From Zanthoxylum bungeanum (Eukaryota; Streptophyta; Magnoliopsida; Sapindales; Rutaceae), in the NCBI GenBank assembly GCA_019454045.1, contig SKCR01025346.1, positions 124,001-188,000 of the forward strand: DNA of 64,000 nt, read 5' to 3'. The position numbers and the translations under genes are program-made. The notes below the pieces were generated by a model that was not told the DNA's origin, ran no database searches, and worked only from the letters and a program-made list of their open reading frames with translations. Shown piece by piece: positions 36,469 to 48,907 of the stretch (position 1 is its first letter; each line of letters begins with the position of its first letter).

Positions 36469-36984
36469 GAAAGTAAAGCAAATATGTAAATCCTCATAAT
36501 CTCACGTGTTTACACTTGAATGATATCACTCCACTCGTTTTTGCACTATATTGGCTTTTACCCGATATTGTGCTCACAATCACTGCCTTTTACCACTATT
36601 GAGTTCTTCCTCAATTCAAATGTGAATCACACTCAATCCAAGAATACAAAACCAAGTGTAGTCCTCAAGCTAACATGAAACACAACGGACCCAATAATAT
36701 ATATATAGGGCAGGCGGAAACAAAATGCAAACAGGAATAGCAATGACGAAGACTCAATCAATAATACTTAAGCTAGAGTAATTAGAATAAAGAAGTAAAC
36801 AATTAGCACAATTGAAAAAAAAATAAGCATGCAAATTCACTGTCGTATGCAATTTCGGGAGAAAATTTGGCACCTCTATAGAAATTTTGATGGAATAACC
36901 TCCACGGGCACCTAAATGATAATATGGAACAAACTAAATTCAACCAAAAAATTTCACTTTTTTCTCTTTTTTTTTGACAACGTC

Positions 36985-37490
36985 AGATGCTGATACTGTG
37001 GTTCTGATTTCAGAGGTTGATTTAGGTTTTGATTTCAGAGGCTGGTTTTCAGGGTCTGATTTTAGAGACTACTGGTCAGGGTCTGATTTCAGAGGCTACT
37101 GGTGGTCTGATTTCAGAGGCTACTGGTCAGGGTCTGATTTCAGAGGCTACTGGTCAGGGTCTGAATTCAGAGGCTAAGTTTCAGGGTCTGATTTCAGAGG
37201 CTAAGTTTCAGGGTCTGATTTCAGAGTCTGATTTCAGAGGTTAAGTTTCAGAGTCTGATTTCAGAGGTTAAGTTTTAGGGTCTGATTTCAGAGGTTAAGT
37301 TTCAGGGTCTGATTTCAGAGGTTAAGTTTCAGGGTCTGATTTCAGAGGTTAAGTTTTAGGGTCTGATTTCAGAGGTTAAGTTTCAGGGTCTGATTTCAGA
37401 GTCTGATTTCAGAGGTTAAGTTTCAGGGTCTGATTTCAGAGTCTGATTTCAGAGGTTAAGTTTCAGGGTCTAATTTCAGAGTCTGAATCT
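36985..37490. repeat. 28-base minisatellite in the Ty3 leader
   Basis: About seventeen copies of a unit with core GGGTCTGATTTCAGAGG. Unit length is mostly 28 bases, with shorter or compound variants. It lies between the primer-binding site and gag of the minus-strand Ty3 element, i.e. in its untranslated leader. The plus-strand open frames over it are repeat artefacts. There are no unique spacers, so it is not CRISPR-like. Confidence 0.9.
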
Positions 37491-37873
37491 GAAGATTTTT
37501 TTTTAATCACTAGGGTTTTAGAAACAAATCACACAACGCCCAAAGAACATGCTTATTTCTTCAACATATGCTAAAGAACAGAAAGTATATGACGAACTAT
37601 ATGAAGAAGACAACAAAAACCAGATCCAGAAATAAACAAATATGACGAACTGATATGAAGAACATAACAAAAACCCAGAACTGGAACATGATAAAAGATG
37701 AACTGATATGCAAAATACAACAAAACCAAATCCAGAAATAAACAAAACAAAAACAGAAACAAGATCCAACAAGAACTGAAACAAAAATAACAAAGAACAA
37801 AAATAAAAACAGAATCAAACAAAAGTAAAGATAGGAAAATCAGATCTTGGAACCCTAAGCTCTAGATACCAAA

Positions 37874-38518
37874 TGACAAGAAACCCACTTGGATTCGAAA
37901 TCCAAGCAAACCCCAAGCAACGGACAGAACCCCAAGAACCGCGAATTTGATTTTGTAGGAACAAAACCCTTCCAAGGCCACAAAGAAGACCCACAAAGAA
38001 CTTGCCCTTTAGAACCTTTAAGATGATTCCTTGTAGTGTTTTGCTAGCAATAGAGACGCCACTAAGTTTGCCAAACTTAGATAAGTCGATTTTAACTTGA
38101 AAAGGGGAATCTCTCCCTTACAAGAATTTGGCCATAGCCAAAAAGCATAAAGCTGTAATATTCTCTCAAATTCGTTGATTGTTTTCAAAATGAAAAAGAA
38201 AGAAAGCTTAAATAGTGTTACAAAGAGAAACCCTAAAGGCATAAAGACAACAATGCCCCTAAAGGCTAAATTACAAAAATACCAAAGTCTTCAAAGGCAT
38301 GTGAAGCTTCATTCAAAACTGATTTGGGCCAAGTGAAGTGGCTTTGGGCCCTCCCTATTGAAGCCACATGCGTCTATATTTGTTTGTTGCAATCGACCAT
38401 AAAACTCTGAACTAATCCCGTCATTGCTTCTCTGAGTCTTTTGGTCATCTACCTCTTAATTGGCCCTTCTGGTACTTGTAATGGGTCTTTTGTTTTGTTG
38501 TTGTCCTGGATCATGTCA
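37874..38518 (-). repeat. 5' LTR of the chromovirus-like element
   Basis: 645 bases, similar to 31046-31696 with small substitutions and indels. It is followed, in element sense, by the tRNA-Met-type primer-binding site. Confidence 0.9.
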
Positions 38519-39680
38519 ATTAACATGAAAATTTAGAAATTAAATATGAAAATATGGATATTATACATGAAAATTTAGACATGATTTAATATTGATTTGA
38601 CATTCATTTTATTAAATTTATAAATACTTTTTTTATTTTATTTTTATTAATATTATATTATTTTAATAATATTTTATTAATATAATAATATATTTTTTAC
38701 ACCAACCGGTACAAATTACCTGTGGGTAATTTAGAGTGCTTGACTGCCAACACGTCTCTAAAATTGGGTACCCCAATATTGATACCGGGGGTTACCATGG
38801 TCATGCCCACTCTTTCAATGTGGCTTCTTGTTGATTATAGTCTACAGATGACGCTTTGCAACGTTTTATGCTCAGTATTCGCAAGGGTTTATTTTACTAG
38901 CAATAGGATATTAAAAAAAAAAAAAAAAAAAGCCCCAAATTTATCCCAAAATTAGGATCATAAATACATAAAAATTTCGTTTTTTTAGTATATAATATGA
39001 TTTAATATATATTTTTTACCTTTATCGGAATGGGCATAATTTTAATAACTCGCCTAAAACCTTATAAAATTCAAGACAACTCAGAGCCACAGAGCCACCC
39101 GGAGATAAAACAACTCTTAACAATAATATCAATTTTAAGGAGAGAAAGTAGCCAGCCTTGGTCTGGTCTCACAAATTCACCTAATTAGTTTGGTGGTTGA
39201 TTGCAAATCAATTTGCATGGGAGTTGAGGTGAATCTGAGTGAACAGATCCAGAGACAAAATCAAAACAAATAACAGCAAACTGGAGACACAATATAAGCA
39301 ACAATTTAAATATCTTGCACAGATGGGTGTCAATATGTAATTTATGGGCAACTGAAAACTAATCCCTGCAGATGATGTTCTTCTCTTCAATAAAATCATC
39401 CAATAAAATTATGTCACACATCAAAATAGCTGAGTCTATTGAGATGAATGTTGTTTCAGAAAGGTTGATAGGGAAGATCTAAACTGGAAGGCCAATAGGC
39501 GATCAGGTCACCAAGCTCTATGGTTTATCAACTCGCACTTGCTCAGCAATGTATGCCCAAATAACCAGAATAATCGTCTTCCTATTAGTCGTTAATTTCA
39601 CAACATCATATTAACTTCTCTCAACGTTAAAGAATATATGCTAAGCAGAAACATGCAGGAATGCATTTCCATAGCCACAG
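38519..39680. other. Rest of the AT-rich repeat, then sequence without a recognised gene
   Basis: 38519-38600 resumes the AACATGAAAAT array. After that come AT-rich sequence, an A run (about 38912-38930) and a GC-richer stretch near 38750-38810 with inverted GGTACCCC/GGGGGTTACC words. 39060-39680 has no supported frame. Part of it may be 3' flank of the bZIP gene, which is transcribed towards it. Confidence 0.5.
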
Positions 39681-40262
39681 CACTGTTCTAAAACGCGCCG
39701 CCTAGGCGGCGCGCCTAGGCTCGGCGGCCTATGGCCGCCGCGCCTGGCCCCAAATCGTTGGGGCCAGCGTTCGCCGGAATGGGCGGCATTTTCTGCCCAT
39801 TCCGGCAAATTTTGGCCGCGAAATTCGGTGGTCAACGGCCGTTGACCGCCGTTGACCGGCGGTCAACCGCCGTTGACCGACTCAGAATTCAAAATTGATG
39901 ATGTTTTCCGGTCGGATTTTACACCCTAATCTTATCCCTAACCTTAATTTTACAAAACAAACTCTCTAACTCATCAATTTTAAAAATCCCCAATTTGATG
40001 CATAACCCTAATTTTAAAAAACCATAATTTTTTCAATTTTGTTAGTTTCTCATGAAATTGACCCTCTATAAATCTTACCCATTGCTCAAACAACATTTTC
40101 CTATGATTAATTTGTCAAAATCACTCCAAATCTTAAACCTAATTATGAAAAATCTCTATTTCCGATTAGTTTCCTAGGCCCCGCCTAGGCCCCGCGTAGG
40201 CGCCCTAGGCGCTAAGCGCTGGGTCGCCGCCCGACTAGCGCCTAGCGCGTTTTAGAACACTG
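39681..40262. mobile_element. Non-autonomous hAT-type element, 582 bp
   Basis: Terminal inverted repeats CACTGTTCTAAAACGCGC on the left and CAGTGTTCTAAAACGCGC on the right (one mismatch) are bounded by a perfect 8-base target duplication, AGCCACAG (39673-39680 and 40263-40270). The ends are very GC-rich and full of CCTAGG/GGCGCC-type palindromes, with a GTTGACCGCC repeat near 39830-39880; the centre is AT-rich. There is no transposase. Ends of the CA(G/C)TG type and 8-base duplications are typical of hAT. It sits about 460 bases past the bZIP stop codon. Confidence 0.92.
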
Positions 40263-40719
40263 AGCCACAGTGATGGTGAAAGTACATATGCATCAGTTGC
40301 TGCAACTTGCGAACATCAGCAAAGCCAGCCAAGAGGGTAAAACATTACAGCACTACTTAAAGAAAGAGACTCGTGCTTTAATGAAATAAAAGTTGGAAGA
40401 GTTTAAGTTCACCTCTTCTAATGTCATGACAAAGACAAAATATGTCCAAACAATGTTTTACATATCTACCAGACGTAAATAAACATAGCCTTTAACCATG
40501 AGAATATAAATATTACTTTTTAAATATGACTTAATAGCACAATCCGAGATGGATTTGAAATGCAGGTTGAACTTGAAATCACCACGCCCCACGGGCTTTT
40601 GGTGGAGATGCAAGCAAAACCAATGAATGATGCATTGAAGAAACTATCACTGAACATGAATGTAACGAAGACTTGTAAGATAGGTAAACAGGCAGAGGAG
40701 ACCTTTCCATCTTCACGAC

Positions 40720-43700
40720 CTACTGATTTGACTCAGGTTTTGTGGTTGTGCTCCCATTCTGCTGCTGCTGCTGAAAGTTGACTTGGGAATGAGATTGTTG
40801 ATGCTGCTGTTGCAACTGATGGATGTTGAGTTGGGAAGGCTGCTGTTGATGCATCTGATAAATCTGGGAGCTCATGTGATGCTGCTGATTGGCCGTGCCC
40901 TTGGAAGTGTCAGAATCACTAGCAATCTCTTGAGTAGCGAGTTTCAGCCGTCGTACTTCCGCAGTTAGTGCTTCATTTAGAGCTGCCAAATTGAACACTT
41001 GTAAACATCTATTCTTAAAATCATTTTTAAGGCAGTGAGAAAAATAATGCACATGGCTAATCACTGCTACATTAAAAATAAATTATCAAAATTAAGTACA
41101 CATACTAGGAACTACTTAGATTACGTGCAGATACATACCACATGTTCAGAATTAGAGAGTAGGAAGTAGGAACTACATGAAAAGTTGGAAAACTGAAAAT
41201 GTTTACAAGAAAAGGTACAAGCTATCCAAGGAAAACCAAAAAGAACATCATTGTCTATCCACCGTGCCTGAGATAAGAAGGTAGAAAAACTCTCAAATGT
41301 TCATTTAACCATACAATCATCGGAATCCTCCCAAAAATTGGGAGATCCCATCATTGAAAAAGCAGTAAAAACAACCGCAACACCCTAATGCCCAGCCCCA
41401 AGAATCAGCCCACAAAATCTAGAGGAGGATACAAAACACTATGAGGACTATTAAGATCATATGCACATACATGCTGCATAATCTAGAATATTTGAATAGG
41501 AGCTAAATGGAATAACCAATGAAGCATATGCACATCTTCCAAGACAAGTTCAGCAAGCTCAGTCGTTTACCATGTACAAGATAGCATAGAGCAAGCCAAC
41601 AAAAACTTGACCAAAACAAGCAAATTACAGTTAACTGAAAACAATGATTTTGTGACAATCCACATCTAGTTAATAGAAAACAGAAAGTCCATTATTCATT
41701 TGTAAGTCATGAAAATCCACCAATTATATGTCTATCAATTAAATAAGAACCTTGCATGCAAAGACTGTCAAGCACAGCATGCATTATTAATATATATAGA
41801 AATTTTTTTAGATGTGGATGTCCGCACAAAAATTCGGTGCGGACACACGAAAAAGTACATATACTTTCTTGTGCACCCGCAAGAAATTTTCGTGCAGACA
41901 CCTACATGAGAGAAGAACTATTAATATATCATTGTAAGTGGTTAATAAGGTCAATGTAGGAAGCTTTGAGAGTTTTGTTTTCCAGCCATTCTAACATCAC
42001 ATAGCATTTAAGCAAGTGCAATACCATGAGGTTATAGTACCATGTTCAAGCATTAGCAAACAACTTTAAGTAATGTTATGGTAAAACAACCCAAGTTTTC
42101 CTAGAATAAGAGTAATGTCTCGGGTGCTTCCATTTTCTAACCCAGCAGCTTAAAAAACTGTTAAATAGTAAGAGCATGAGGTTAAATCCACTGTTCTATG
42201 GAACTACTGAAGCGAATAATAGTATCTGTCTGTAACCCAAAGTAGGACAAATCACACATCAAATAGAAATGGTACGGACATACAGTTACTTAAGCATTCG
42301 CTTTTAGTGCACAACAATAATAAAGTAATTCTCACTTGAGGTATGTCCATTTAATTAAAGAGAAGACGAGCATAAGATGGGCACCTGACCATTCAGATTT
42401 AACAAGAAAACATCAAGAAAAATACATAAATGAAGATGGAATCTGGAGATGTAGATTAACCAAGGGTTGATGCATAATTCCCAAAAATTGTACCAACAAC
42501 TCTACCAGAAAAAGACTAGGAGGCACAAAACAGCCACTTTGGCTTCCTACAGTCACAGCACAGCATATAGGGAAGAAGCATGTGACACTTGAATTAAGAA
42601 ATGTTATTCGATTTTTATCATCAAACAAGGTAGTCTCAAATATGCACTAAGAAGCCGAAGTGTTCAAGGAGTGGGACAGGTGGCTGTGTTTGCTACCATG
42701 AATTTGAAAAACATACAATGCAAAGAAAACGAGAGAACATAAAGCAGCTTACATAAAAGTCGAACAATAATTTCCTCATACAAGTCAAAACATAAAAAGG
42801 AGTGAATGTTATTTTAAATGCAACACAAATACTTTAATTAAAACAATACCATCTCGAAGTTGTGCCTGTTGCTCCATGGCTTGAAGACGAAACTTCAATT
42901 CATTATTCTGGTTTGTGAGTCCAGCAGAATCTCTCTGGTAGAATTATAAGGAAGAAAAATCAGAGGAATTTTGAGAAACAGAAAGGTAGTGGTAGGGCAA
43001 AATCTCTCAGCACGACAAGTCCTTTACCTGTAAAAGTGTAAGCTGGGCAGACAATGTGGTAGCTTCTGTCTGCAGTGTTTGAACCTTGTGCTCCAACTCA
43101 GAAATATAACGCATCTTCCGCTCTTTGGATCGAGCAGCTGACTGGCGATTTGCCAAAATCCTAGAATGTACCAGTAATTAAAGTAAGGATATACGCAAGA
43201 GTGATGTTGCAATTATAACGGATAGTACTACTAGAGCAATCAAATAGAAGAATAATAATACCTCTTTGCACGTTTTGGATCAGCTAATGCAATCTCTGCA
43301 AGTTTTTCATTAGCCATTATCTTTTTCAGCTCTGCGCCACTAAACTCACCATTCCCAAACTCCAAGCTGAAGGCAGGAGAGTTGGCATCAATTGAATTGT
43401 TAGGTGAGAGTTGTCCTGGACAAGGACCTGGTGAAGGCGGCAGTTTGGGTGATTCATCACCAAAGTTCAACTTTCCCATGAAACTATCCATAGAAACACT
43501 TCTATAATGTCTGGTCGTAAGAGCAACATCTCCCCCCGCAGCCCTTTTAATCCCTTCCTTCTTTTCAGTTGAAGAGTTCATTCCTGCTCTCTGCAAACTG
43601 TTCCCACTTTCGTTGACACTGCTTTCAGCTTCATTGTCACTGCTATCACCTCCATTGGTCTTTGTCCCACTAGCTCTACTGTCCAAATCCTCGCGATTCT

Positions 43701-44571
43701 CATTACCATTCTTGTCATCTGTCCCTGAGGAATTCAACACATCAATGTTATCCAAATTCATGTATGCAGAAAACAAATCATCCACGACTTCCCCTTCAGA
43801 TTTCCTCTCACCCATCCCTTCACCGTTGCTTTCACCACCTCTCTCCCAGCTAGATTCCTTCTTAACTAACTGAGCTGGCTTAGCCGCCCCAGAATACTCC
43901 CTCCCAGAGATCGCCCTGTCCAACCCACCAGCAAGCCTTGGGGAAATAAGCGGCGATGATGATTGCATTACCGTTGAAAACCCAAACGGAATGTCACTGT
44001 TAGATCTTCTATGCTTATTGCGTGGGGGCAAACTCTCACCAATCCGCAAAGCATTACCCTGAGTAAAAGGAGAAGGCGGCAATAATGAATGAGAATTCCC
44101 ATCTCTATCCTCCATTGATACATCAGCGGATACTTGGTCCGACATTGAAGTGCTAGGTGAGTCTCTAAATGGAGACGGGCTTAACGGAGGCAAAGAATCA
44201 AGTGAAAAAAATGACGAAGGTTGGGATAAAGATCGGGAATGGGTAGGCCCCGGGCTAAAATTCTGCGAACCCATTTGCTGGTTACCCGGCCTAGACACAG
44301 GGATCAAAGAATACGGCGATATGGGTGGGATTTGATTAGGGTGTGAAGGTGGTATACCAACTCTTTTGCTACTATCACCACCAAAGTTAGTTGCAAACTG
44401 TGAAAAGTGACGTGCACGTAGTTGATTCGGGTTCAATTGAGGGATATCAAGTTGCTTTGTAGACAATAACGTTTGTTGTTTAGGAAATGAAGACGATGAA
44501 GTACCAAATGATGACTGAATTCTTTGCATCATATCAGTATTACCATTAGCCTCTTCACTATCACCACCCAT
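40720..44571 (-). CDS. Group I bZIP transcription factor (bZIP29/bZIP30/PosF21-like), four coding exons
   Basis: Nuclear DNA-binding factor. Coding exons on minus: 44571-43262, 43160-43028, 42934-42850 and 40982-40720, with GT-AG introns, together giving 596 residues without a stop. Residues 1-430 are Ser/Pro-rich, with RRSNSD (188-193) and RSVSMD (357-362), which resemble 14-3-3 binding sites known in group I bZIPs. The basic region (about 431-455) has NRQSAARSK with Lys at the eighth position after Asn, the group I hallmark. A leucine zipper follows, then a Gln/His-rich tail (about 540-585). I chose the start at 44571 because MGGDSEE fits family N-termini; an in-frame ATG at 44628 would add 19 residues. 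A possible 74-base 5' UTR intron lies at 44739-44812. Confidence 0.93.
40983..42849 (-). other. Large third intron of the bZIP gene
   Basis: Starts GT (42849-42848) and ends TTTGGCAG before exon 4. At 1.87 kb it is much larger than the other introns. A 9-base stem (TGTCCGCAC at 41819-41827 and GTGCGGACA at 41837-41845) forms a perfect short hairpin inside a GC-richer patch, perhaps a small unclassified insertion. No frame is supported. Confidence 0.8.
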
Positions 44572-45350
44572 TTTTTCAGCTCTCAAAATAAAGTCTTTCC
44601 TAATATAATGCCAATCAAAAACCCTCAAAATACAATAAAAATAACCACTTCAAAAGCACAAAAAAATACTTGATTCTAAACAAAGCCACTTCAATTCAAC
44701 CAAAACCCAGATGTCACAACAAATCAAACCACCAGAATCTGCAAAACAATGAGTAAACAAACTGAAACAAGCACAGAGAGTTAAAAAGAGTTAACATATA
44801 AACCAAGAATACCTTATTAAAGCTATTGACGGAAATGGCGAAGAATCAGACACAGCAGGCGCTTTCTCTCTCCTCCTTTTAATGGCTCTGTAAAAATAAA
44901 AAGATAAATCAACTTCAATAATTATATATATTATATTAATTTAATTTGTGAGTTTCTCTATCTCTCTAAAAAGTGTATCTGTGACGACGAAGACTACGAC
45001 ACACGGTTTTCGTGACGAGAGAGAGAGACGAGTGAATTTTAATAATAATTAAAAAAAAATTAATTTGAATTTGAATTTCGAGTGAATTTGAATTTCATTC
45101 CGACGTCATTTGACTTTCTTTTCTTTTCTCTCTCTCTCCCGTGTCTCCGCAGGTTATCTTGCAATGAATTTTGCAACTTTTTATTTGTTTATTATTATTA
45201 TTTTTTTATAATTATTGGATTTTGCTTAATTTCTTTTTATTCTTGTTTAGATTCTAATTAATTTTCAAGAGAGGATTCTGTTGTCTCACGCGCTTTTCAG
45301 GCACGTGAACGTCACTTGAAAAAGAATAAAAAAGTATAAGAAGGAATTTG
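44572..45350 (-). promoter_or_regulatory. 5' UTR and likely promoter region of the bZIP gene
   Basis: Contains the putative short UTR intron (44739-44812) and CT/GA-rich tracts at 44865-44880, 45019-45032 and 45119-45141, common near plant transcription starts. I cannot place a TATA box or start site with confidence. Confidence 0.4.
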
Positions 45351-45906
45351 TGATGATTATGGGTGTGTTTGGGGGTATTTTTCTTTATTTCTTTCTTTCT
45401 TTTTTTCCTTTTTTTTTTTTATACAATTTAATATGTGATTTTGGGGGAAAAAAATTGAAACTAAAGAAAATAACAACAAAGATTCAAACCATCAAACTTC
45501 AAGTAGAGGTAGCCAAAGAGCTAGGCAATTCATTGGACCTATAAGCTCGACAAACGTCTGTACAGTATAGATAATGCATGATATATTTTATCAGGATACG
45601 CGAGTATGGTAAGGCATGGTACGCATGTGGGTTGAACAAACTTAGATTTTAGACATGCGGGTTATTAAGCACGACAAGATTTGAGACATCTCAAAACAAG
45701 ACACGAGAAAAACATGTAAAAAAATACAATTCAAATTTTATAACTTAATTTTAATTGGATTGCACTACTACACTTACATATTTTTCATATAAAAGAATTT
45801 AAATTAACAATATTAGATTAAATGTTTTGTTTCATTTCTATTGAATTAAAACTGTATCATTAACTAATATCATATAAATTATACATTGTTAGAATTGAAT
45901 TGTATT
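45351..45906. other. Intergenic AT-rich sequence
   Basis: T-rich and A-rich runs, and a plus-strand frame of 64 codons (45350-45544) that begins with a Phe-rich stretch from a T run. I see no domain and no repeat structure. Confidence 0.4.
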
Positions 45907-46000
45907 ATAGTATTTAGTGATATATTGTTTGTTTTATTTTCATCTTATTATTATTATTATTTTATTCATTCAATTTTAAATTCTATCATATTTTTTTAAA
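45907..46000. repeat. Left copy of a 94-base duplication flanking an LTR element
   Basis: Begins ATAGTATTTAGTGATATATT and ends near TTTTTTTAAA. The right copy is 48908-49001, directly after the 3' LTR. The copies differ by a few bases, mainly in the ATT run. Confidence 0.9.
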
Positions 46001-46872
46001 ACATCTGTCCCCTAGCTGTTGATGGTGTTTTTAGGCACTATGGTATTTAAGACAGCACGACAGGGGCAAAAGGGTAATTTTCTCCTTGGTCAAGATCATT
46101 AATACCGACCCGACCACATGAGTGAGTGGCCGAGAACTTTATGATCCGATAACCGACCACTTTGGTTCGGATGACCGAGCACTATCAGATCGGTAGCAGC
46201 ATTCTCAGCACAAAGGACCATTATGACCGACCTCATGAAGACCGGGAATATGGCGGGATATGCTCTAGAAGATAAGTTATCCTACTTTCATGGGGAAAAC
46301 TGATGAGTCAGTGTCCAAATAGGATAAAAGAAGTTAATGTAGTTTTAATTAGGAATCCTTATGGGAAAAAGGAATAGTTTTGACTAGGAATCCTTATGGG
46401 AAAATGAAATTGTTTCAACTAGGAAATTCTTGTACAAATGGGAATATGATTTCTTCACCATTATAAATAGGAGGTAGTAGAGTGAGTGTAGAGGAGGAGA
46501 AAGAGAGAACAACAACAAGGGAGAAGAAAAAAGAGAACTAATATCAAAAAATTAGTGATCTGAATCTTCAAGTTCTGACTTGTAGAGACCCAAGAAGAGT
46601 GTTTAAGTAATAAAAGTACCATCTTTTTTGTGTCCGTGGACGTAGGTCGGATCCAAATCCACCGAACCACGTTAAATCTCCTTGGTGATTGGTGTGTTTA
46701 TCTGTTTTCTGCTAAATTTACCTTTGGTCCCCCATAACCAAACAAATTCACTATTGAATGAGGATTTCCTTCGGGAGTGATATTCCAATATTACCCTGAG
46801 ACCAAAATTCGCCGTCAACAGTTGGCGCCGTCTGTGGGGAACTCAACAAAAAGCGGTTAACGTAGTAAGACA

Positions 46873-47061
46873 ATGGCAGAAGGCGGGAATCATCAATCTT
46901 CAGGGAGTCCAGCCACAGATTGGATAAAGAAGATAGAAGAAAGCATAAGGAATGACATGGAGGATAGTCAGGCCCTCCTAAAAACCATGATCGACCGACT
47001 GGAGAGAATGGAATGGGGGAACCGCGAGAAGCCCGAAACCAGAGCTAATCAAAGAAGATGA
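46873..47061 (+). CDS. Short gag-like remnant, 62 codons
   Basis: Starts 33 bases after the primer-binding site at an ATG (MAEGGNHQSSGSPATDW) and contains a charged, probably helical segment (KKIEESIRNDMEDSQALLKT). Position suggests the N-terminus of a gag protein in a shortened element. There is no capsid domain or zinc knuckle, and downstream frames are short. Function unknown. Confidence 0.35.
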   Translation: MAEGGNHQSSGSPATDWIKKIEESIRNDMEDSQALLKTMIDRLERMEWGNREKPETRANQRR

Positions 47062-47559
47062 GAGATAGCAGATGGAAAGAGGGTTGTGGATACAAGTGAG
47101 GACGATGGACTTAGGAGGAGGGGGCCTTACGGGATAAAATCCATAGTTGTGGAAAAAGATTCACAAGCAGAGGACACATGAGAAGAAGAAGAAGAGAGAC
47201 TTTCGACAGATTCCTCTTATGATAGTCTCCGCTACACTAGAAGAGGAGGCACAGAGTACGACGAGACTGTTCGGGAGATCCCAAGGCGTGAGGAACACCA
47301 CACCCGTGGCAACAGACATGAAGAAGAGCGCAGAAGGCGACATGGCGGCCCAAATAGCGAGGTAAAATCTTGGTTAAAGAAAGAGATGACCAAGTGGGGG
47401 CAAGCCTCAAAACAGGTACAGGAGACGCCCGGGATGACAAAGAGGAATCTCCCCTAAGAAGAAATAAAATCAGCAAAATTCCCGAAAAGGTTCAACATGC
47501 CGACCATGACGCCCTACAAAGGCCATATGTTTCTTTCCGGCTCAGGTCTGCTCTTGTAC

Positions 47560-47870
47560 CGCCGAGATCGATGGTTTCTCTCAGCTCGGGGTCGGGTTAC
47601 GTCCCACCGAGTCCGTCCTTTTGGTCTGGGGACGTAACATTCCCCCAGGGCCAAGTGTTCATTTCAGCTCGGGGTCGGATCGTGTCCCACCGAGTCCGTC
47701 CTTTTGGTCTGGGGACGTAACATTCCCCCAGGGCCAAATGTTCATCTCAGCTCGGGGTCGGATCGTGTCCCACCGAGTCCGTCCTTTTTGTCTGGGGACG
47801 TAACATTTCCCCCGGAGCCAAGTGTTCATTTCAGCTCGGGGTCGGGTTACGTCCCACCGAGTCGGTCGTC
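47560..47870 (+). repeat. 83-base tandem array inside the short LTR element
   Basis: Four units marked by CAGCTCGGGGTCGG at about 47581, 47665, 47748 and 47832. Each contains CCCACCGAGTCCGTCC and GGGGACGTAACATT. The open frames over this stretch come from the repeat and I do not treat them as genes. Confidence 0.85.
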
Positions 47871-48907
47871 GTCAGCATAAGGGCAGAGCATTTTTTCCAC
47901 AGGTAGATATCGGGATCCTCGTTAACTGAGCACATGAGGGTGGCAGGAAGGACCAGATTTGCAGCCAATGCATTTTTCTCTGCGATTCCTGGAGTGACCA
48001 CCGACGAATTTATCGGCACACCATCTTTTTTATAGTTCCCGGCATCAACTCGCAAAACTCGTTGTTACCGAGAACTAGGGGACAGATGTTGATGGTGTTT
48101 TTAGGCACTATGGTATTTAAAGACAGCACGACAGGGGCAAAAGGGTAATTTTCTCATTGGTCAAAGATCATTAATACCGACCCGACCACATGAGTGAGTG
48201 GCCGAGAACTTTATGATCCGATAACCGACCACTTTGGTTCAGATGACCGAGCACTATCAGATCGGTAGCAGCATTCTCAGCACAAAGGACCATCATGACC
48301 GACCTCATGAAGACCGGGAATATGGCGGGATATGCTCCAGAAGATAAGTTATCCTACTTTCATGGGGAAAAACTGATGAGTCAGTGTCCAAATAGGATAA
48401 AAGAAGTGAAGGTAGTTTTAATTAGGAATCCTTATGGGAAAAGGGAATAGTTTTGACTATGAATCCTTATGGGAAAAGGAAATTGTTTCAACTAGGAAAT
48501 TCTTGTAAAAATAGGAATATGATTTCTTCACCATTATAAATAAGAGGGTATAGTGAGTGTAGAGAGGAGAGAAGAAAAAGAGAGAACAGCAACAGGGAAG
48601 AAAAAGAGAGAACAGCAACAGGGGGAATCATCATCTGAAATCATCAAGCCCTGACTTGTAGAAAACAAAAAGAGACCCAAAAAAGAGTGTTTAAGTAATA
48701 AAAGTATCATCCTGTTTGTGCCCGTGGACGTAGGGCGGATCCAAATCCACCGAACCACGTTAAATCTCCTTGTTGATTGGTGTGTTTATCTGTTTTTTGC
48801 TAAATTTGCTTTTGGTCCCCCATAACCAAACAAATTCACTATTGAAGGAGGATTACCTCGGAGGTGATATTCCCATATTACCCTGAGACCAAAATCCGCC
48901 GTCAACA

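Larger units (their letters stand above)
31046..38518 (-). mobile_element. Complete but inactive chromovirus-like Ty3 retrotransposon
   Basis: LTRs at 31046-31696 (3' LTR in element sense) and 37874-38518 (5' LTR) have a perfect target duplication, ATTAA (31041-31045 and 38519-38523). On minus: primer-binding site TTTGGTATCTAGAGC (37873-37859), a leader minisatellite, gag, protease, reverse transcriptase, RNase H, integrase, then a short purine-rich tract before the 3' LTR. Integrase after RNase H marks Ty3. LTRs of about 650 bases and the protein style suggest a chromovirus (Reina or CRM branch); I see no clear chromodomain. Confidence 0.93.
46017..48907 (+). mobile_element. Short non-autonomous LTR retrotransposon, 2.9 kb
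   Basis: LTRs 46017-46820 (804 bases) and 48087-48907 (821 bases) start TGTTGATGG and end CGTCAACA. The primer-binding site TGGCGCCGTCTGTGGGGA (46823-46840) is a type frequent in plant Ty3 elements, and the polypurine tract is AGGGGACAGA (48077-48086). Each LTR has a TATAAATA box (about 46463 and 48536). The 1.27 kb interior codes only for a short gag-like start and holds an 83-base tandem array. No 5-base target duplication is present; instead the flanks carry a 94-base duplication, and 16 extra bases precede the 5' LTR. Confidence 0.88.

Noticed and set aside
36974..37244. Plus-strand frames with repeating FRGYWSGSD-like peptides
   Set aside because: They arise from the 28-base leader minisatellite of a minus-strand Ty3 element.
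36985..37490. CRISPR-like regular repeats
   Set aside because: The units are contiguous without unique spacers, and the context is a plant Ty3 leader.
41819..41845. 9-base hairpin in bZIP intron 3 as a regulatory RNA
   Set aside because: Too short to support a function; no clear element ends or duplications around it.
47370..47803. Two overlapping plus-strand frames in the short LTR element
   Set aside because: They follow the 83-base tandem array; the peptide repeats simply mirror it and no domain is present.
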